In this document: piece after piece, positions 17,655-26,679 of the stretch
How the letters are laid out: every line of letters begins with the position of its first letter
Position numbering within the stretch: position 1 is the first letter of the stretch
Source: Paenibacillus roseus
Lineage (GTDB): Bacteria > Bacillota > Bacilli > Paenibacillales > Paenibacillaceae
NCBI RefSeq assembly: GCF_016424485.1
Contig: NZ_JAELUP010000003.1
Coordinates: forward strand, 1-64,000
Reading direction: 5' to 3'
DNA: 64,000 nucleotides
Notes under the pieces: generated by a model
Database searches by the model: none
What the model saw: the letters and a program-made list of their open reading frames with translations, nothing else
What the model was told of the DNA's origin: nothing
Position numbers and translations under genes: made by a program

Positions 17655-18623
17655 GTGACTGATTTGGGAAGTACGGTACTTGGAATCGATCTTGGAGGTA
17701 CAAAGCTTCTCATTGGTCAGGTGAATGAGTCGGGGGAAATACTGCGGTCAAAGCAGTTTCCCTCAGGCTTTCTGAATCAGGAGCAAGCACTTGAGCTTAT
17801 ACTTCAATCGTTGGAAGATTACATGACTACTGTTGGATTTGTTGAGCCCTATCCTGAGGTCATGGGCCTGGGCATTGTAGGTCTTGTCGATCCAAACAGT
17901 GGCCAATGGATCATGATTGATCCAGATCGCAAACATCCGATTGCGATAGCTCGAGTATTAGAGGAACGCTTTGAAATGGCGGTCGTCATCGATAATGATG
18001 TAAAGGCAGCAACACAAGCTGAGCTAAGGTTCGGTCTGGGACAAAACAGCAGTGACTTCATATATTTGAATTTAGGTACAGGAATTGCTGCTGGTTTTGT
18101 CGCTGGAGGCAAATTAATTCGGGGCTATCAGAATGATTCTGGCGAGATTGGTCATTTATCTGTCAATTATAAAAGCAATACGCCTTGTGTATGTGGCCGG
18201 TTTGGCTGCGCAGAGGCGCTTGCCTCAGGCGGGGGCATGGATCGAAGAATCCGCTTACTGGGTCAGCGATATCCAGAGTCGCCGCTGCTTAAGCAGGCCG
18301 AGCTTGGGTTTGTAGGAGCGAAGCAAATCTTTGATCTGGCTGATGAAGGTGATCCGCTTGCAGTGCTTATTGCTCATGATGCGGTGGATGCGGCATCTGA
18401 ACTCATTATTAATTTGGTTCGTGTAACAAATCCCGAGCTTGTTCTATTAGGCGGAGGGCTAGCAGGAAGTGAATGGATGCGTAGAGAGTTGCCCAAACGC
18501 CTTCATATCCGTGTAATAAAAGCGGTTCATAAAGGAGTTCAGCTATCAAGCCTGGACCCGGCAAGCGTTGGTTTAATCGGAGCAGCGGCAGTAGGCTTTA
18601 CGAAGCTGGAAAATAGATCCTAA
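17655..18623 (+). CDS. ROK-family sugar kinase
   Basis: 322 residues from GTG 17655 (TTG 17664, also behind AGGCGGTGA, is possible). N-terminal phosphate-binding GIDLGGTK, catalytic Asp in VIDNDVKAA near 115, and the ROK zinc motif CVCGRFGCAEALASGGG near 177-193. Such kinases phosphorylate glucose, N-acetylglucosamine, mannose or allose at C6 with ATP. It starts three bases after the GH9 stop, so it should phosphorylate the monosaccharide released by that enzyme. The presence of a SIS-domain protein later in the operon favours an amino sugar, but this is inference. Confidence 0.88.
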   Translation: MTDLGSTVLGIDLGGTKLLIGQVNESGEILRSKQFPSGFLNQEQALELILQSLEDYMTTVGFVEPYPEVMGLGIVGLVDPNSGQWIMIDPDRKHPIAIARVLEERFEMAVVIDNDVKAATQAELRFGLGQNSSDFIYLNLGTGIAAGFVAGGKLIRGYQNDSGEIGHLSVNYKSNTPCVCGRFGCAEALASGGGMDRRIRLLGQRYPESPLLKQAELGFVGAKQIFDLADEGDPLAVLIAHDAVDAASELIINLVRVTNPELVLLGGGLAGSEWMRRELPKRLHIRVIKAVHKGVQLSSLDPASVGLIGAAAVGFTKLENRS

Positions 18624-18654
18624 TCATTATTAAGCTAAAAGGAGTGTACATGCA

Positions 18655-19296
18655 ATGAAAAAACAGGTCGTTATTATCTGGAATGATTTCTATCATCCAA
18701 AAGAAGTCATTGCTCCTGCGGTTGAAAAGCTGTTTGCTTCTGAAGAATGGGAGGTTACTGCGACAGATCGCCTGCGTGATCTCATTGAGATGGAGCAAAG
18801 ACCTGACCTTGCAATTCTTTATACAAACGGTCGTCCTGATGGAGAAGCGGACATTACATTTGATGAGCAAGAGCTTGTTATCCATAAGGTTAAAGATGGA
18901 ATGGGTATTCTTTTTTACCATGCAGGTCTGGTGCTGATTGACGAACAAAGCCCATTCTATCTAAAGCTGAATTCAGGTCGTTTTGTCCATCATCCGGAAC
19001 AAACTCCAGTTACAGTCGTACCGCTCTCAAATGTAGAGCATCCTATAACAAAAGGAGTATTGCCATTTACACAAAAGGATGAGCATTACTTCTGTCAGAT
19101 TGATATCTCTCGTACGAATCTTCTTGCTTGTGCAACTTCAGTTGATATTACGGCTGCTAGTGTATGGTGTCACTCATATGGTGCAGGGAAAGTGGCTGGA
19201 ATAAGCCAAGGGCATACGCTAGAAATGCAAAATGATCCAGAAATGCTCAAGCTGGCAACGAACACGATCAACTGGCTAACAGGGAGCGAAGCATAA
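18655..19296 (+). CDS. ThuA-like domain protein (first of two)
   Basis: 213 residues with the glutamine-amidotransferase-like fold of ThuA: VVIIWNDFYHPKE at the N-terminus, GMGILFYHAG near 83, HPITKGV near 128 and GAGKVAGISQGHT near 182. ThuA of rhizobia takes part in trehalose catabolism through 3-keto sugars; here the reaction is unknown. AAAGGAG precedes the start. It overlaps the next gene by one base. A more distant second ThuA-like gene lies at 23701. Confidence 0.75.
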   Translation: MKKQVVIIWNDFYHPKEVIAPAVEKLFASEEWEVTATDRLRDLIEMEQRPDLAILYTNGRPDGEADITFDEQELVIHKVKDGMGILFYHAGLVLIDEQSPFYLKLNSGRFVHHPEQTPVTVVPLSNVEHPITKGVLPFTQKDEHYFCQIDISRTNLLACATSVDITAASVWCHSYGAGKVAGISQGHTLEMQNDPEMLKLATNTINWLTGSEA

Positions 19297-20072
19297 TGAA
19301 ATTAGCTCTTGCGATGTATACCGTATATGGTGAAGTTCAGCAAAGTCTGGAACATACACTGGCTGCAATAAAACAGATCGGGTATCAGGGTGTTGAGTTC
19401 TATGGCGAAGCGAACTGGCCTGCAGTTGAGGTGAAGCGACTCCTTAAGGAGTACGAATTAGAAATCTGCGGATGGCATGTCGAGTGGAAGCTGCTGCAAG
19501 CTGATACGATCGAGGAAACCATTCAATATCACAAAGAGCTAGGGAATCCAAATATAATTATTCCTTGTTTAGGCGGTCCTTGGAGTGTAGCACATACTGC
19601 AGAGGAAAATACAAAGGAAACCTGGCTTGCACACGCTAAAAAAATGAATGAGATTGCAGAGAAGGTTGAAGCTGCTGGCATGACACTCGGCTACCATACG
19701 CATGCACACGAATTTGAGGATGATTTCAATGGCATTACGCCATGGAATATACTGCTTGAGCATACAAAACCGACTATTTTCATGGAGCTGGATACTGGAA
19801 ATTGCTTAGAGGGTCACTATGATCCCGTCAAGGCTCTGCAGGAAGCAGCAGGAAGAATCAAGGTTGTACACGCGAAACCGTTTAGCTTGGAAGGGGGGAT
19901 TGAAACCGCAATAGCCTCACCAGGCGATCTTAATTCCTGGCCAAAGATTATCGAGCAGTGTGAGAGTGAGTATTGTCAATGGCTAGCAATTGAAAATGAA
20001 GCAGAAACATTGGGTGATAAGCTTGGGGTTGCTGAACGTGATTTGAAAAGCATGAGGCTGTTCATGGTTTGA
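19296..20072 (+). CDS. Sugar phosphate isomerase/epimerase family protein
   Basis: 258 residues, xylose-isomerase-like TIM barrel. Metal-ligand regions are visible: GVEFYGEANWPAVEV, the conserved YHTHAHEFEDDFNG, FMELDTGNCLEG, and VVHAKPFSLEGG. The start codon overlaps the TAA of the preceding ThuA gene. Members of this family next to ThuA genes can act on keto-sugar glycosides as epimerases, dehydratases or beta-eliminating lyases; the exact reaction cannot be read here. Confidence 0.82.
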   Translation: MKLALAMYTVYGEVQQSLEHTLAAIKQIGYQGVEFYGEANWPAVEVKRLLKEYELEICGWHVEWKLLQADTIEETIQYHKELGNPNIIIPCLGGPWSVAHTAEENTKETWLAHAKKMNEIAEKVEAAGMTLGYHTHAHEFEDDFNGITPWNILLEHTKPTIFMELDTGNCLEGHYDPVKALQEAAGRIKVVHAKPFSLEGGIETAIASPGDLNSWPKIIEQCESEYCQWLAIENEAETLGDKLGVAERDLKSMRLFMV

Positions 20073-20131
20073 ATGAACACGTTTAAGAAACAGGATGACT
20101 TTGATGTAAATCAAATTGGGGGAATAGGGAA

Positions 20132-21412
20132 ATGAAAAAAACATTAGCTATCTTAATGACATTGACCTTGCTTTTTGTGTTAGCAGCTTGTGGCGCATCA
20201 TCTCCATCAACAAATGGAAATAAAGAAAACCCCAAGGGCGAGGGCGAAAAGAAATCGACAGTAACGCTGGAATTCTGGACGCTATCCCTGCAGCCTACCT
20301 TTACAGAGTATATTACAGGTATTATTAAAGATTTTGAAAGCCAAAATGAAGGAATCAAAATTAAATGGACAGATCTGCCGTATGATGCAATGCAATCCAA
20401 ACTGGTTGCACAAATTGCTGGCAGCAAGGCGCCAGATGTTGTAAATATATGGACGACGCTGCTGCTTGGTATGGCTGGTAAAAATGCTCTTGTTGATTTG
20501 AATAAAAGTGCAAGCGCGGAACAATTAGCTCCTTATCTTGAAAGTCTTACGAAATCCAACATGATGGGAGAAGGAATGTACGGTGTTCCTTGGTATGTGA
20601 CGCCTCCAATTTCAACCTACAATACAGAACTAATCAAAAAAGCGGGATTTGATGCTCCTCCAAGCAACTATAAAGAAATGCTTGCGATGGCAAAGCAAAT
20701 GAAAGAAAAAACAGGTGCATTTCTGTATATCCCTAACGAAATGGCACAGGTTCTATATAGTAACGGCATTCAGATTTTAAGCGATGACAAAAAATCAGCA
20801 GCATTTAACACGCCTGAAGCTCTTGAGCTTCTAACTGAAATTAAAACAGGTGTAAATGAGGGCTGGATGCCGAAGACAGATTGGAATAGCTGGGATCAAA
20901 TGATCAAGCTATATGCACAGGATAAGCTGGCTCTAATCAGCCTTGGTGCACAAACAGTAACACGAATTGAAAATGAATCTCCAGGCTCTGTTAGTAAAAC
21001 TGCTGTAGGAGCACCGCTTCTGGGGAGTGCTGGAATTGCACAAGGCGCTCTGCAAAGCCTAGCTATTCCTAAAGCGTCGAAGCATCAAGAGGAAGCAATT
21101 CGCTTTGCGACATTTGTAGCGAGTGACAAATATTTATTGGAGTTTGCCAAGCTTGCAGCAATTATGCCAACAACTAAAACAGCATCCGAAGATCCATTCT
21201 TCACATCAGATACAGAAACATTGGGCGGCAAGGCACGTGCTGAGGCTGCTAAAGCAACGGCAGTAAGCTTCGATTTAGGTCTTGGTGTAGAGAAGGAAAG
21301 TGAAGTAACTGCTGCAGTTAATAGTATGTTTGAATCCATTATGCAAGCGAATAAGGACCCTCAAACTGTACTGAATGAAGTGGAAATTAAAGTGAATGAA
21401 TTGTTGAAATAA
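20132..21412 (+). CDS. Sugar ABC transporter substrate-binding lipoprotein
   Basis: 426 residues, family 1 extracellular binding protein. The signal peptide ends in LAAC (Cys about 20). Family features are LEFWTLSLQP, VVNIWTTLLLGMAGK, YGVPWYVTPP and SLAIPKASKHQEEAIRFATF. It supplies the saccharide to the two permeases that follow. A perfect 13-base-arm hairpin after its stop (21421-21455) probably raises its mRNA level relative to the permeases. Confidence 0.9.
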   Translation: MKKTLAILMTLTLLFVLAACGASSPSTNGNKENPKGEGEKKSTVTLEFWTLSLQPTFTEYITGIIKDFESQNEGIKIKWTDLPYDAMQSKLVAQIAGSKAPDVVNIWTTLLLGMAGKNALVDLNKSASAEQLAPYLESLTKSNMMGEGMYGVPWYVTPPISTYNTELIKKAGFDAPPSNYKEMLAMAKQMKEKTGAFLYIPNEMAQVLYSNGIQILSDDKKSAAFNTPEALELLTEIKTGVNEGWMPKTDWNSWDQMIKLYAQDKLALISLGAQTVTRIENESPGSVSKTAVGAPLLGSAGIAQGALQSLAIPKASKHQEEAIRFATFVASDKYLLEFAKLAAIMPTTKTASEDPFFTSDTETLGGKARAEAAKATAVSFDLGLGVEKESEVTAAVNSMFESIMQANKDPQTVLNEVEIKVNELLK

Positions 21413-21420
21413 GCTGTATG

Positions 21421-21455
21421 GAATCTGACAGACCGCCAAGCAGTCTGTCAGATTC
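21421..21455 (+). promoter_or_regulatory. Intercistronic hairpin after the binding-protein gene
   Basis: GAATCTGACAGAC (21421-21433) and GTCTGTCAGATTC (21443-21455) are perfect complements around CGCCAAGCA. Only a weak T run follows, so it looks more like an mRNA-stabilising or partial-termination hairpin, common between binding-protein and permease genes, than a full terminator. Confidence 0.7.
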
Positions 21456-21520
21456 ATCTTTAAGTTTGCCCTCATGTTTCGATGAGAGTAGCGGACTACA
21501 CCATGAAGGAGATGAATCAT

Positions 21521-22465
21521 ATGGCAGGTATTAACGCCGCATCAAGCCATATCCCTACAGAGAATAACGATAGGCCAGCGAAAAAAATAAATAAAAAGCT
21601 TCGATTGACCTTTATTGCTTATTTTTTCATGGCGCCAGCGTTAATTCTAGTAGCGCTATTTGTTATCTATCCAATCGTATACAGCATACCACTAGCGTTT
21701 ACAGACTATTCAGCAATAGGAGAAACGCATTACGTAGGGCTTGATAATTTCAAGCGTGCTTTCCAGGATCAGGGCTTCTGGATAGCGATGAAAAACTCTG
21801 CAATTTTCGTGGCGTGTGTGCCTGTCTTGCAAATTCTATCTATTTTGTTGGCAGTGCTCGTAAATACAAAGTTGCGAGGCATTGTATTTTTTAGAGTCAT
21901 GTATTACATTCCGGTTATTACATCTATGATCGCGATTTCTATTATGTGGAGCTTTATCTTTAATCAAGATGGAATCATTAACAGTCTATTGCTTGATATG
22001 GGGCTCATTAAATCTCCGATTTACTTTTTAGCTGATACAAAATACGCGTTATTTTCCCTTATGTTTGTAACGGTGTGGCAAGGTCTTGGTTACTATATGA
22101 TGCTATATTTGGCTGGTCTTCAGTCGGTGCCGGCTGAGCTGAATGAATCGGCAATGATTGATGGTGCGAGCAAAGCGGTAACGTTCTTTAAGATTACACT
22201 TCCAATGCTACAGCCTTACATCTGGTTCTGTACACTATTTAGCTTACTCGCAGCGCTTGGCGTATTCGATGTTGTATTTGCAATGACAAAGGGCGGACCA
22301 GATGGAGCAACGATGGTTATGAATCTCTATACGTATAACAAGGCTTTCCAATCCTTTGAATTTGGATATTCTGCTGCAGCAGGATTAGTAATGAGTATAA
22401 TTACAACACTTTTCAGCGTATTGATTTTTATTTACGGAAGAAAAGGCGGATCGGGCAATGGCTAA
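21521..22465 (+). CDS. Sugar ABC transporter permease (MalF/UgpA-like)
   Basis: 314 residues from ATG 21521, chosen because AAGGAG lies 9 bases upstream; an earlier ATG at 21482 has no such site. Six membrane helices start with FIAYFFMAPALILVALFVIY. The EAA loop is NESAMIDGASKAVTFFKITL. MalF-type CUT1 permease. Its end overlaps the start of the second permease by 8 bases. No ATPase is encoded in this operon, so the importer must share an MsmX-like ATPase from elsewhere, as is usual for CUT1 systems in Firmicutes. Confidence 0.88.
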   Translation: MAGINAASSHIPTENNDRPAKKINKKLRLTFIAYFFMAPALILVALFVIYPIVYSIPLAFTDYSAIGETHYVGLDNFKRAFQDQGFWIAMKNSAIFVACVPVLQILSILLAVLVNTKLRGIVFFRVMYYIPVITSMIAISIMWSFIFNQDGIINSLLLDMGLIKSPIYFLADTKYALFSLMFVTVWQGLGYYMMLYLAGLQSVPAELNESAMIDGASKAVTFFKITLPMLQPYIWFCTLFSLLAALGVFDVVFAMTKGGPDGATMVMNLYTYNKAFQSFEFGYSAAAGLVMSIITTLFSVLIFIYGRKGGSGNG

Positions 22466-23258
22466 AAAAGCGCTCTTATATGTCATCTTAATTGTCGTAG
22501 CGATTATTTGTGCAGGGCCTTTCTTCTGGATGTTAAGCACTTCCTTTAAGGGGAGTGAAAACATTTATGAGATGGCATTGATACCTAAACATCCAACTTT
22601 TGCAAACTATGTGGGGGTTGTAGAATTTCTGCAACTTCATAAATATATATGGAACACATTATATATGACCTTCTTTGGAATTTTGCTGGATGTAGGTTTT
22701 GCATCATTATGTGCCTATCCGCTTGCAAAATTTGATTTTTACGGAAAAAAACTGATTATCTCTGCTCTATTAGTCACGCAAATTCTTCCCGCCGCCGCAG
22801 GATTGATTGTCAATTATATTACAGTAGGCGCACTGGGTATGATGGGAAGCTACTGGGCTGTTATTATCCCAAGCTCTGTGACGGTATTTAGTATCATTCT
22901 ATTTCGTCAAGCGTATTTCTCCATATCGAATGAAGTATTGGAGGCTGCAAGAATTGACGGCGCATCCGAAATTAAAATTTGGTATCGCGTAATGGTTCCT
23001 CAAATTATGCCTACCGTATCTACAGTCATTATTTTTGATTTTATTAACAAATGGAATAACTTTCTATGGCCGATCATTGTACTTGATTCCGATAAATATC
23101 CGATCGCAGCCGCACTTAACAATCTTAAAGGGGCGTTTAACTTCCAATTTGGTTATATTGCCGCAGCAACGATTATTTCGATCGTTCCGATTATAATCGT
23201 GTTTGTATTTTTCCAAAAAAACTATATTAACTCCGTTGCAGGAGCAGTGAAAGGATAG
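22458..23258 (+). CDS. Sugar ABC transporter permease (MalG/UgpE-like)
   Basis: 266 residues, six predicted membrane helices (LLYVILIVVAIICAGPFFWM first). The EAA loop EAARIDGASEIKIWYRVMVP contacts the shared ATPase. It overlaps its partner permease by 8 bases, indicating coupled translation. Confidence 0.88.
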   Translation: MAKKALLYVILIVVAIICAGPFFWMLSTSFKGSENIYEMALIPKHPTFANYVGVVEFLQLHKYIWNTLYMTFFGILLDVGFASLCAYPLAKFDFYGKKLIISALLVTQILPAAAGLIVNYITVGALGMMGSYWAVIIPSSVTVFSIILFRQAYFSISNEVLEAARIDGASEIKIWYRVMVPQIMPTVSTVIIFDFINKWNNFLWPIIVLDSDKYPIAAALNNLKGAFNFQFGYIAAATIISIVPIIIVFVFFQKNYINSVAGAVKG

Positions 23259-23266
23259 GATCATAG

Positions 23267-23677
23267 ATGACAAATACAAAACCAAGTGTCCACCATATTG
23301 GCATGACCTCTTATCATTTTGATCAAACGATAAAGTTTTATCAGGAGGGCCTGGGCTTCACGGTTAAGCATATATGGGGGCGTGACAAGCGAGTTTATAT
23401 GATGGATATGGGCGACGGTGCTTGTATCGAGGTTTTTGAGGGCGGCCAAGAGGACACGCCGCCAACGGGGCGCTGGCTGCATGTTGCTATTCGAACCGAC
23501 GATATTCAGGCGAGCTATCAACGAGCCATTGCAGCGGGAGGCAAGCCTAAGCTTGAACCTACCTATGCGGATATTATGGAAGCAAAGCCAAAGCCGGTAT
23601 ATATGTATTTTGCATATGTTATCGGATTTGATGGAGAAGAAATTGAATTTATACAAGAGCTTGATTCTGAGCAATAG
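23267..23677 (+). CDS. VOC-family (glyoxalase/dioxygenase-fold) protein
   Basis: 136 residues. The N-terminal VHHIGMTSYHFDQTIKFYQE carries the metal-binding His of the vicinal-oxygen-chelate fold, FEGGQED lies mid-protein, RWLHVAIRTDD starts the second module, and DGEEIEFIQ holds the final Glu. It starts 8 bases after the permease stop. VOC enzymes include epimerases, lyases and dioxygenases; here it probably modifies an intermediate of the imported saccharide. Confidence 0.78.
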   Translation: MTNTKPSVHHIGMTSYHFDQTIKFYQEGLGFTVKHIWGRDKRVYMMDMGDGACIEVFEGGQEDTPPTGRWLHVAIRTDDIQASYQRAIAAGGKPKLEPTYADIMEAKPKPVYMYFAYVIGFDGEEIEFIQELDSEQ

Positions 23678-23700
23678 ATCATTAAAAAGGGGAACTTATT

Positions 23701-24462
23701 ATGAGAAAAATCCGGGTAACCGTTTTTTGTGAGCATAATCAAGACAAGCATGAGCCAGTAAAAAGTGTATATCCTGAGGGAATGCATGCTGCGATTGCAG
23801 GAGCCTTTGATGACAGTGAATTTGATGTTACGATTGCAACGCAAGATATGCCTATGCATGGGCTGAATGATGAGGTGCTGGATGGAACGGATGTTCTGTT
23901 CTGGTGGAGTCATATTGATAATCATCTAGTAGATGATCGAGTGGTAAACGCTGTTTGCAAGCGTGTTGTGCAAGATGGCATGGGCTTTGTAGCGCTTCAT
24001 TCCGCTGCGTTCTCGAAGCCGTGGCAGCGCCTGTTAGGTATTGAATTTGAAGCAGGCGATTGGGGCCGTTTCCGTACAATGCCAAAGGGTGAGAGGGAGA
24101 GATTGTGGGTCATTACACCAGGTCACCCGATCTGCCAAGGCATAGCAGATTGCATCGACATTCCCAAGGATGAAATGTATGGCGAGCCTATGTTTATTCC
24201 GGACCCCGATAAGCTGTTGTTTATCGCATGGTGGGAAGGTGGAGACGTTTGCCGCAGCGGAGTGCTTTATGATCGCGGTCGTGGCAAGGTGTTTGGATTT
24301 ACACCAGGACATGAGACATTCCCGATCTACTATCAGGAGGAAATTCGTCAAGTGCTTCGTAATGCAGCGAAATTTATGGCCCCTAATCAAGGAATGGTTG
24401 TGCAAAAGGGTGATGGTCATCTGTCAGGCGACCCACGTGAAGACCTTACACACTGCACATAG
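23701..24462 (+). CDS. ThuA domain protein (second of two)
   Basis: 253 residues of the trehalose-utilisation ThuA family. Features: VTVFCEHNQDKHE near the start, YPEGMHAAIAG, DVLFWWSHIDNHLVDD, GFVALHSAAFSKPWQRLLG and GKVFGFTPGHETFP. It is closer to the typical bacterial ThuA proteins than the shorter paralogue at 18655. Two ThuA-fold genes in one operon suggest two distinct steps or a heteromer. Function unknown beyond the link with disaccharide and keto-sugar metabolism. Confidence 0.78.
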   Translation: MRKIRVTVFCEHNQDKHEPVKSVYPEGMHAAIAGAFDDSEFDVTIATQDMPMHGLNDEVLDGTDVLFWWSHIDNHLVDDRVVNAVCKRVVQDGMGFVALHSAAFSKPWQRLLGIEFEAGDWGRFRTMPKGERERLWVITPGHPICQGIADCIDIPKDEMYGEPMFIPDPDKLLFIAWWEGGDVCRSGVLYDRGRGKVFGFTPGHETFPIYYQEEIRQVLRNAAKFMAPNQGMVVQKGDGHLSGDPREDLTHCT

Positions 24463-24515
24463 AAATAGATCGATCAATTATGTTCAGCATTGAGAGACGG
24501 GTGAGGAGGATATGG

Positions 24516-25604
24516 GTGGAAGCTAAACCAACGATGATGTCGTATACGTTAGAGCAGGAGCAGACGACGAAGCAAATTTTAAGCCGCTATCCAAATAATG
24601 TGGATGAAATGGCTAGACAGGCTCTCGGAAAAAAGCACTGGCTAGTGCTTGCTACTGGCTCCAGCATAAACGCTGCTCAAAGTGCCAGATACTATATCGA
24701 GAAAATGACAGGCGCTATTTTAGATATTAGAGAACCGTTCCATTTCACGAATTATGATCAGTTGTCCGATCATATCGATTATATTGCCGGTGTATCGCAA
24801 AGCGGTCAAAGCACATCTACGATTGGCGCACTTGAAAGAATCAAGAAAGAAAGCGGTCTTCCGATTGCAGCATTATCCAGTGATGTGCATAGTGCAATGT
24901 CCGAGGTTGCTGATCTTATGGTAGATGTAGGCTGCGGAAAAGAGAGAGTTGGCTATGTGACAAAAGGATTTACAGCTACAACATTGACATTGATGCTTGC
25001 AGGATTGCGCATTGCCGATCTAAGCGGCAAGCTTTCCTCGGATGAAGTTGCCGAGCAGATCAATCAGTTCAACCTTGCATGCAGTTCCATCAATAGCATT
25101 ATTGCGAAGACAGAGAGCTTCTATGAGCAGTTTAAGGATGAGCTTCTAACAGCGCCTAAATTTACTGTAATCGCATGTGGCCCTGCTGTAGGAACAATCA
25201 ATGAGTTTGAAACGAAGTTTATTGAGACTGTACGTGTACCTTCGAGAGGGGTGGAGCTGGAGGCATTTATGCACGGTCCTTATTTGGAGGTTAATCAGGA
25301 ACATCGAATCTTCTTCGTTGAGACGGATAGCAAGGTGAGGGATCGTTTAATTCGCTTGAAGCAATATGAAAGCAAAATTACACCGTATACGTACGGAATT
25401 GTGCTGGAAGCCTCAAGCGATCCTCGTACCATTGGGCTGGAGCTTTCCATTAGTGAATGGATTGCGCCGCTTGTGCTGATTGTACCGTTCCAAGTGCTTG
25501 CATATCATATTGCCGAAGGAAGAGGGAACAATCTTAGTCAACGAATTTATACAGATTTTGGAGTGGCGATGAGCAGTAAAACGGCTCCCGGGGATTATGT
25601 ATAG
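24516..25604 (+). CDS. SIS-domain sugar isomerase/deaminase-like protein (GlmS C-terminal/AgaS/FrlB type)
   Basis: 362 residues from GTG 24516, chosen because GAGGAGGA ends 5 bases before it; a frame extending to 24480 has no site. Two SIS domains: ATGSSINAAQSARYYIEKMT with GVSQSGQSTSTI (about 40-160), and the second from AIACGPAVGTINEFETKFIE with the conserved EAFMHGP motif. It lacks the GlmS glutaminase domain, as in AgaS- and FrlB-type aldose-ketose isomerases, deaminases or deglycases acting on phosphorylated amino sugars. As last gene after a ROK kinase it may convert an amino-sugar phosphate to a glycolytic intermediate; substrate is inferred. Confidence 0.8.
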   Translation: MEAKPTMMSYTLEQEQTTKQILSRYPNNVDEMARQALGKKHWLVLATGSSINAAQSARYYIEKMTGAILDIREPFHFTNYDQLSDHIDYIAGVSQSGQSTSTIGALERIKKESGLPIAALSSDVHSAMSEVADLMVDVGCGKERVGYVTKGFTATTLTLMLAGLRIADLSGKLSSDEVAEQINQFNLACSSINSIIAKTESFYEQFKDELLTAPKFTVIACGPAVGTINEFETKFIETVRVPSRGVELEAFMHGPYLEVNQEHRIFFVETDSKVRDRLIRLKQYESKITPYTYGIVLEASSDPRTIGLELSISEWIAPLVLIVPFQVLAYHIAEGRGNNLSQRIYTDFGVAMSSKTAPGDYV

Positions 25605-25685
25605 GCATAACAGATTGTCAAGAATGATGTGTAGTGCGGCGGGGCAAAGTCATTCATTCTAATAAAGATTTGCCCATTCGAATAT

Positions 25686-25991
25686 TTACTTTTGATTCGT
25701 CTTGCCCCGAAGTGTTTGAATAGTAGTGACAATCTTATCAATTATCATTCCAGCAACAGTGAAAGTAATAAAATGAACGATATAAGCCGGAATTTTTGCT
25801 GATATACTTGCACTTTCAATGTCAAGATCGAATTTGTCAAATTTCAAAAACCAATGGTTAAATGATTCAAACGCTCCCACTCCTACATAAAATATAGTGG
25901 GTGCATTTAAAGTTTTCCAAATGTCGAACAAACATATGATTAAGCTTGCTATTCCGAGCCAAAAAGTTGATTTTTTTAATATAAATAACAT
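25686..25991 (-). CDS. Small hypothetical membrane protein
   Basis: 101 residues from ATG 25991, behind GAAAGGA on the minus strand; a longer frame to 26027 lacks a site. Two or three hydrophobic segments are visible (FWLGIASLIICLFDI; PAYIVHFITFTVAGMIIDKI) with a polar middle containing DKFDLDIESA. No family recognised. It is preceded by a long inverted repeat with a T tract (26010-26076) that may attenuate its transcription. It is AT-rich compared with its neighbours. Confidence 0.5.
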   Translation of the reverse strand: MLFILKKSTFWLGIASLIICLFDIWKTLNAPTIFYVGVGAFESFNHWFLKFDKFDLDIESASISAKIPAYIVHFITFTVAGMIIDKIVTTIQTLRGKTNQK

Positions 25992-26009
25992 ATTTTTTCC
26001 TTTCTTCCA

Positions 26010-26076
26010 AAAAAATTTGTAATACACGAACTCTATCTCTGTACCCTATACAAGAAGACGATGTTCGTGTATTACA
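26010..26076 (-). promoter_or_regulatory. Long inverted repeat with T tract (terminator/attenuator-like)
   Basis: TGTAATACACGAAC (26018-26031) and GTTCGTGTATTACA (26063-26076) are perfect 14-base complements with a 31-base loop. On the minus strand the second arm is followed by AATTTTTTT, then by the ribosome binding site of the 25991 gene, so it resembles a terminator placed in a leader. Confidence 0.5.
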
Positions 26077-26180
26077 TGCGGTCAAAAACGCCAGATTTCC
26101 CCTACCGCCGGAAACGACTGTAGATGCTGCTCCATTTGCTGTTTTGATAGTTTGCATACAACTCTAGTGGTTAAAAAATT

Positions 26181-26576
26181 CTACTTTGCATTCTTATCCG
26201 GCTGATGAATACCAAAAATGTTTCCTTCGGTATCGATGTAATACCCTTGCCATGCCATCCCCGGCAATGCATACTTTGGCAGTGCGAGCTTGCCGCCAAG
26301 ATTTAAAATGTTGGTTGCCGTAGAATCGTAGTCTTCTACTCCCATCGTACATGCATAACCATTCACAGCCTGACCGGGTTGGGGAGAATCTCCTCTACGC
26401 TGAACCAGCGCCCCGTTGATGCCGAGTTGATCCGCATCGCCAGTCACCGCACCGAAATAAGGCATTCCGGCATACTCGCTCCAATCCTCGAATGTCCACC
26501 CAAATACCTCGCTATAAAATGTTTTAGCACGCTCCATGTCCTCAACATGAATTTCGAAATGAACAAGTCTTCCCAT
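26181..26576 (-). CDS. VOC-family protein (glyoxalase/bleomycin-resistance type)
   Basis: 131 residues. GRLVHFEIHVEDMERAKTFY with the His of the first metal site, then VFGWTFEDW, and the second module ending with YIDTEGNIFGIHQPD, the conserved DxxGN-F motif. AGGAGG lies 5 bases before the start on the minus strand. It resembles the large group of small VOC proteins with MGRxVHFEI starts and unknown substrate, and stands alone. Confidence 0.8.
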   Translation of the reverse strand: MGRLVHFEIHVEDMERAKTFYSEVFGWTFEDWSEYAGMPYFGAVTGDADQLGINGALVQRRGDSPQPGQAVNGYACTMGVEDYDSTATNILNLGGKLALPKYALPGMAWQGYYIDTEGNIFGIHQPDKNAK

Positions 26577-26679
26577 AATGTCCTCCTATGTTTTTGACTT
26601 CATACATACCTCAATAATATACTTTCCTGATTTTTCTGGGAATATTAAAATGGAGCCAAGATTTTTCTAAACAATTTCA

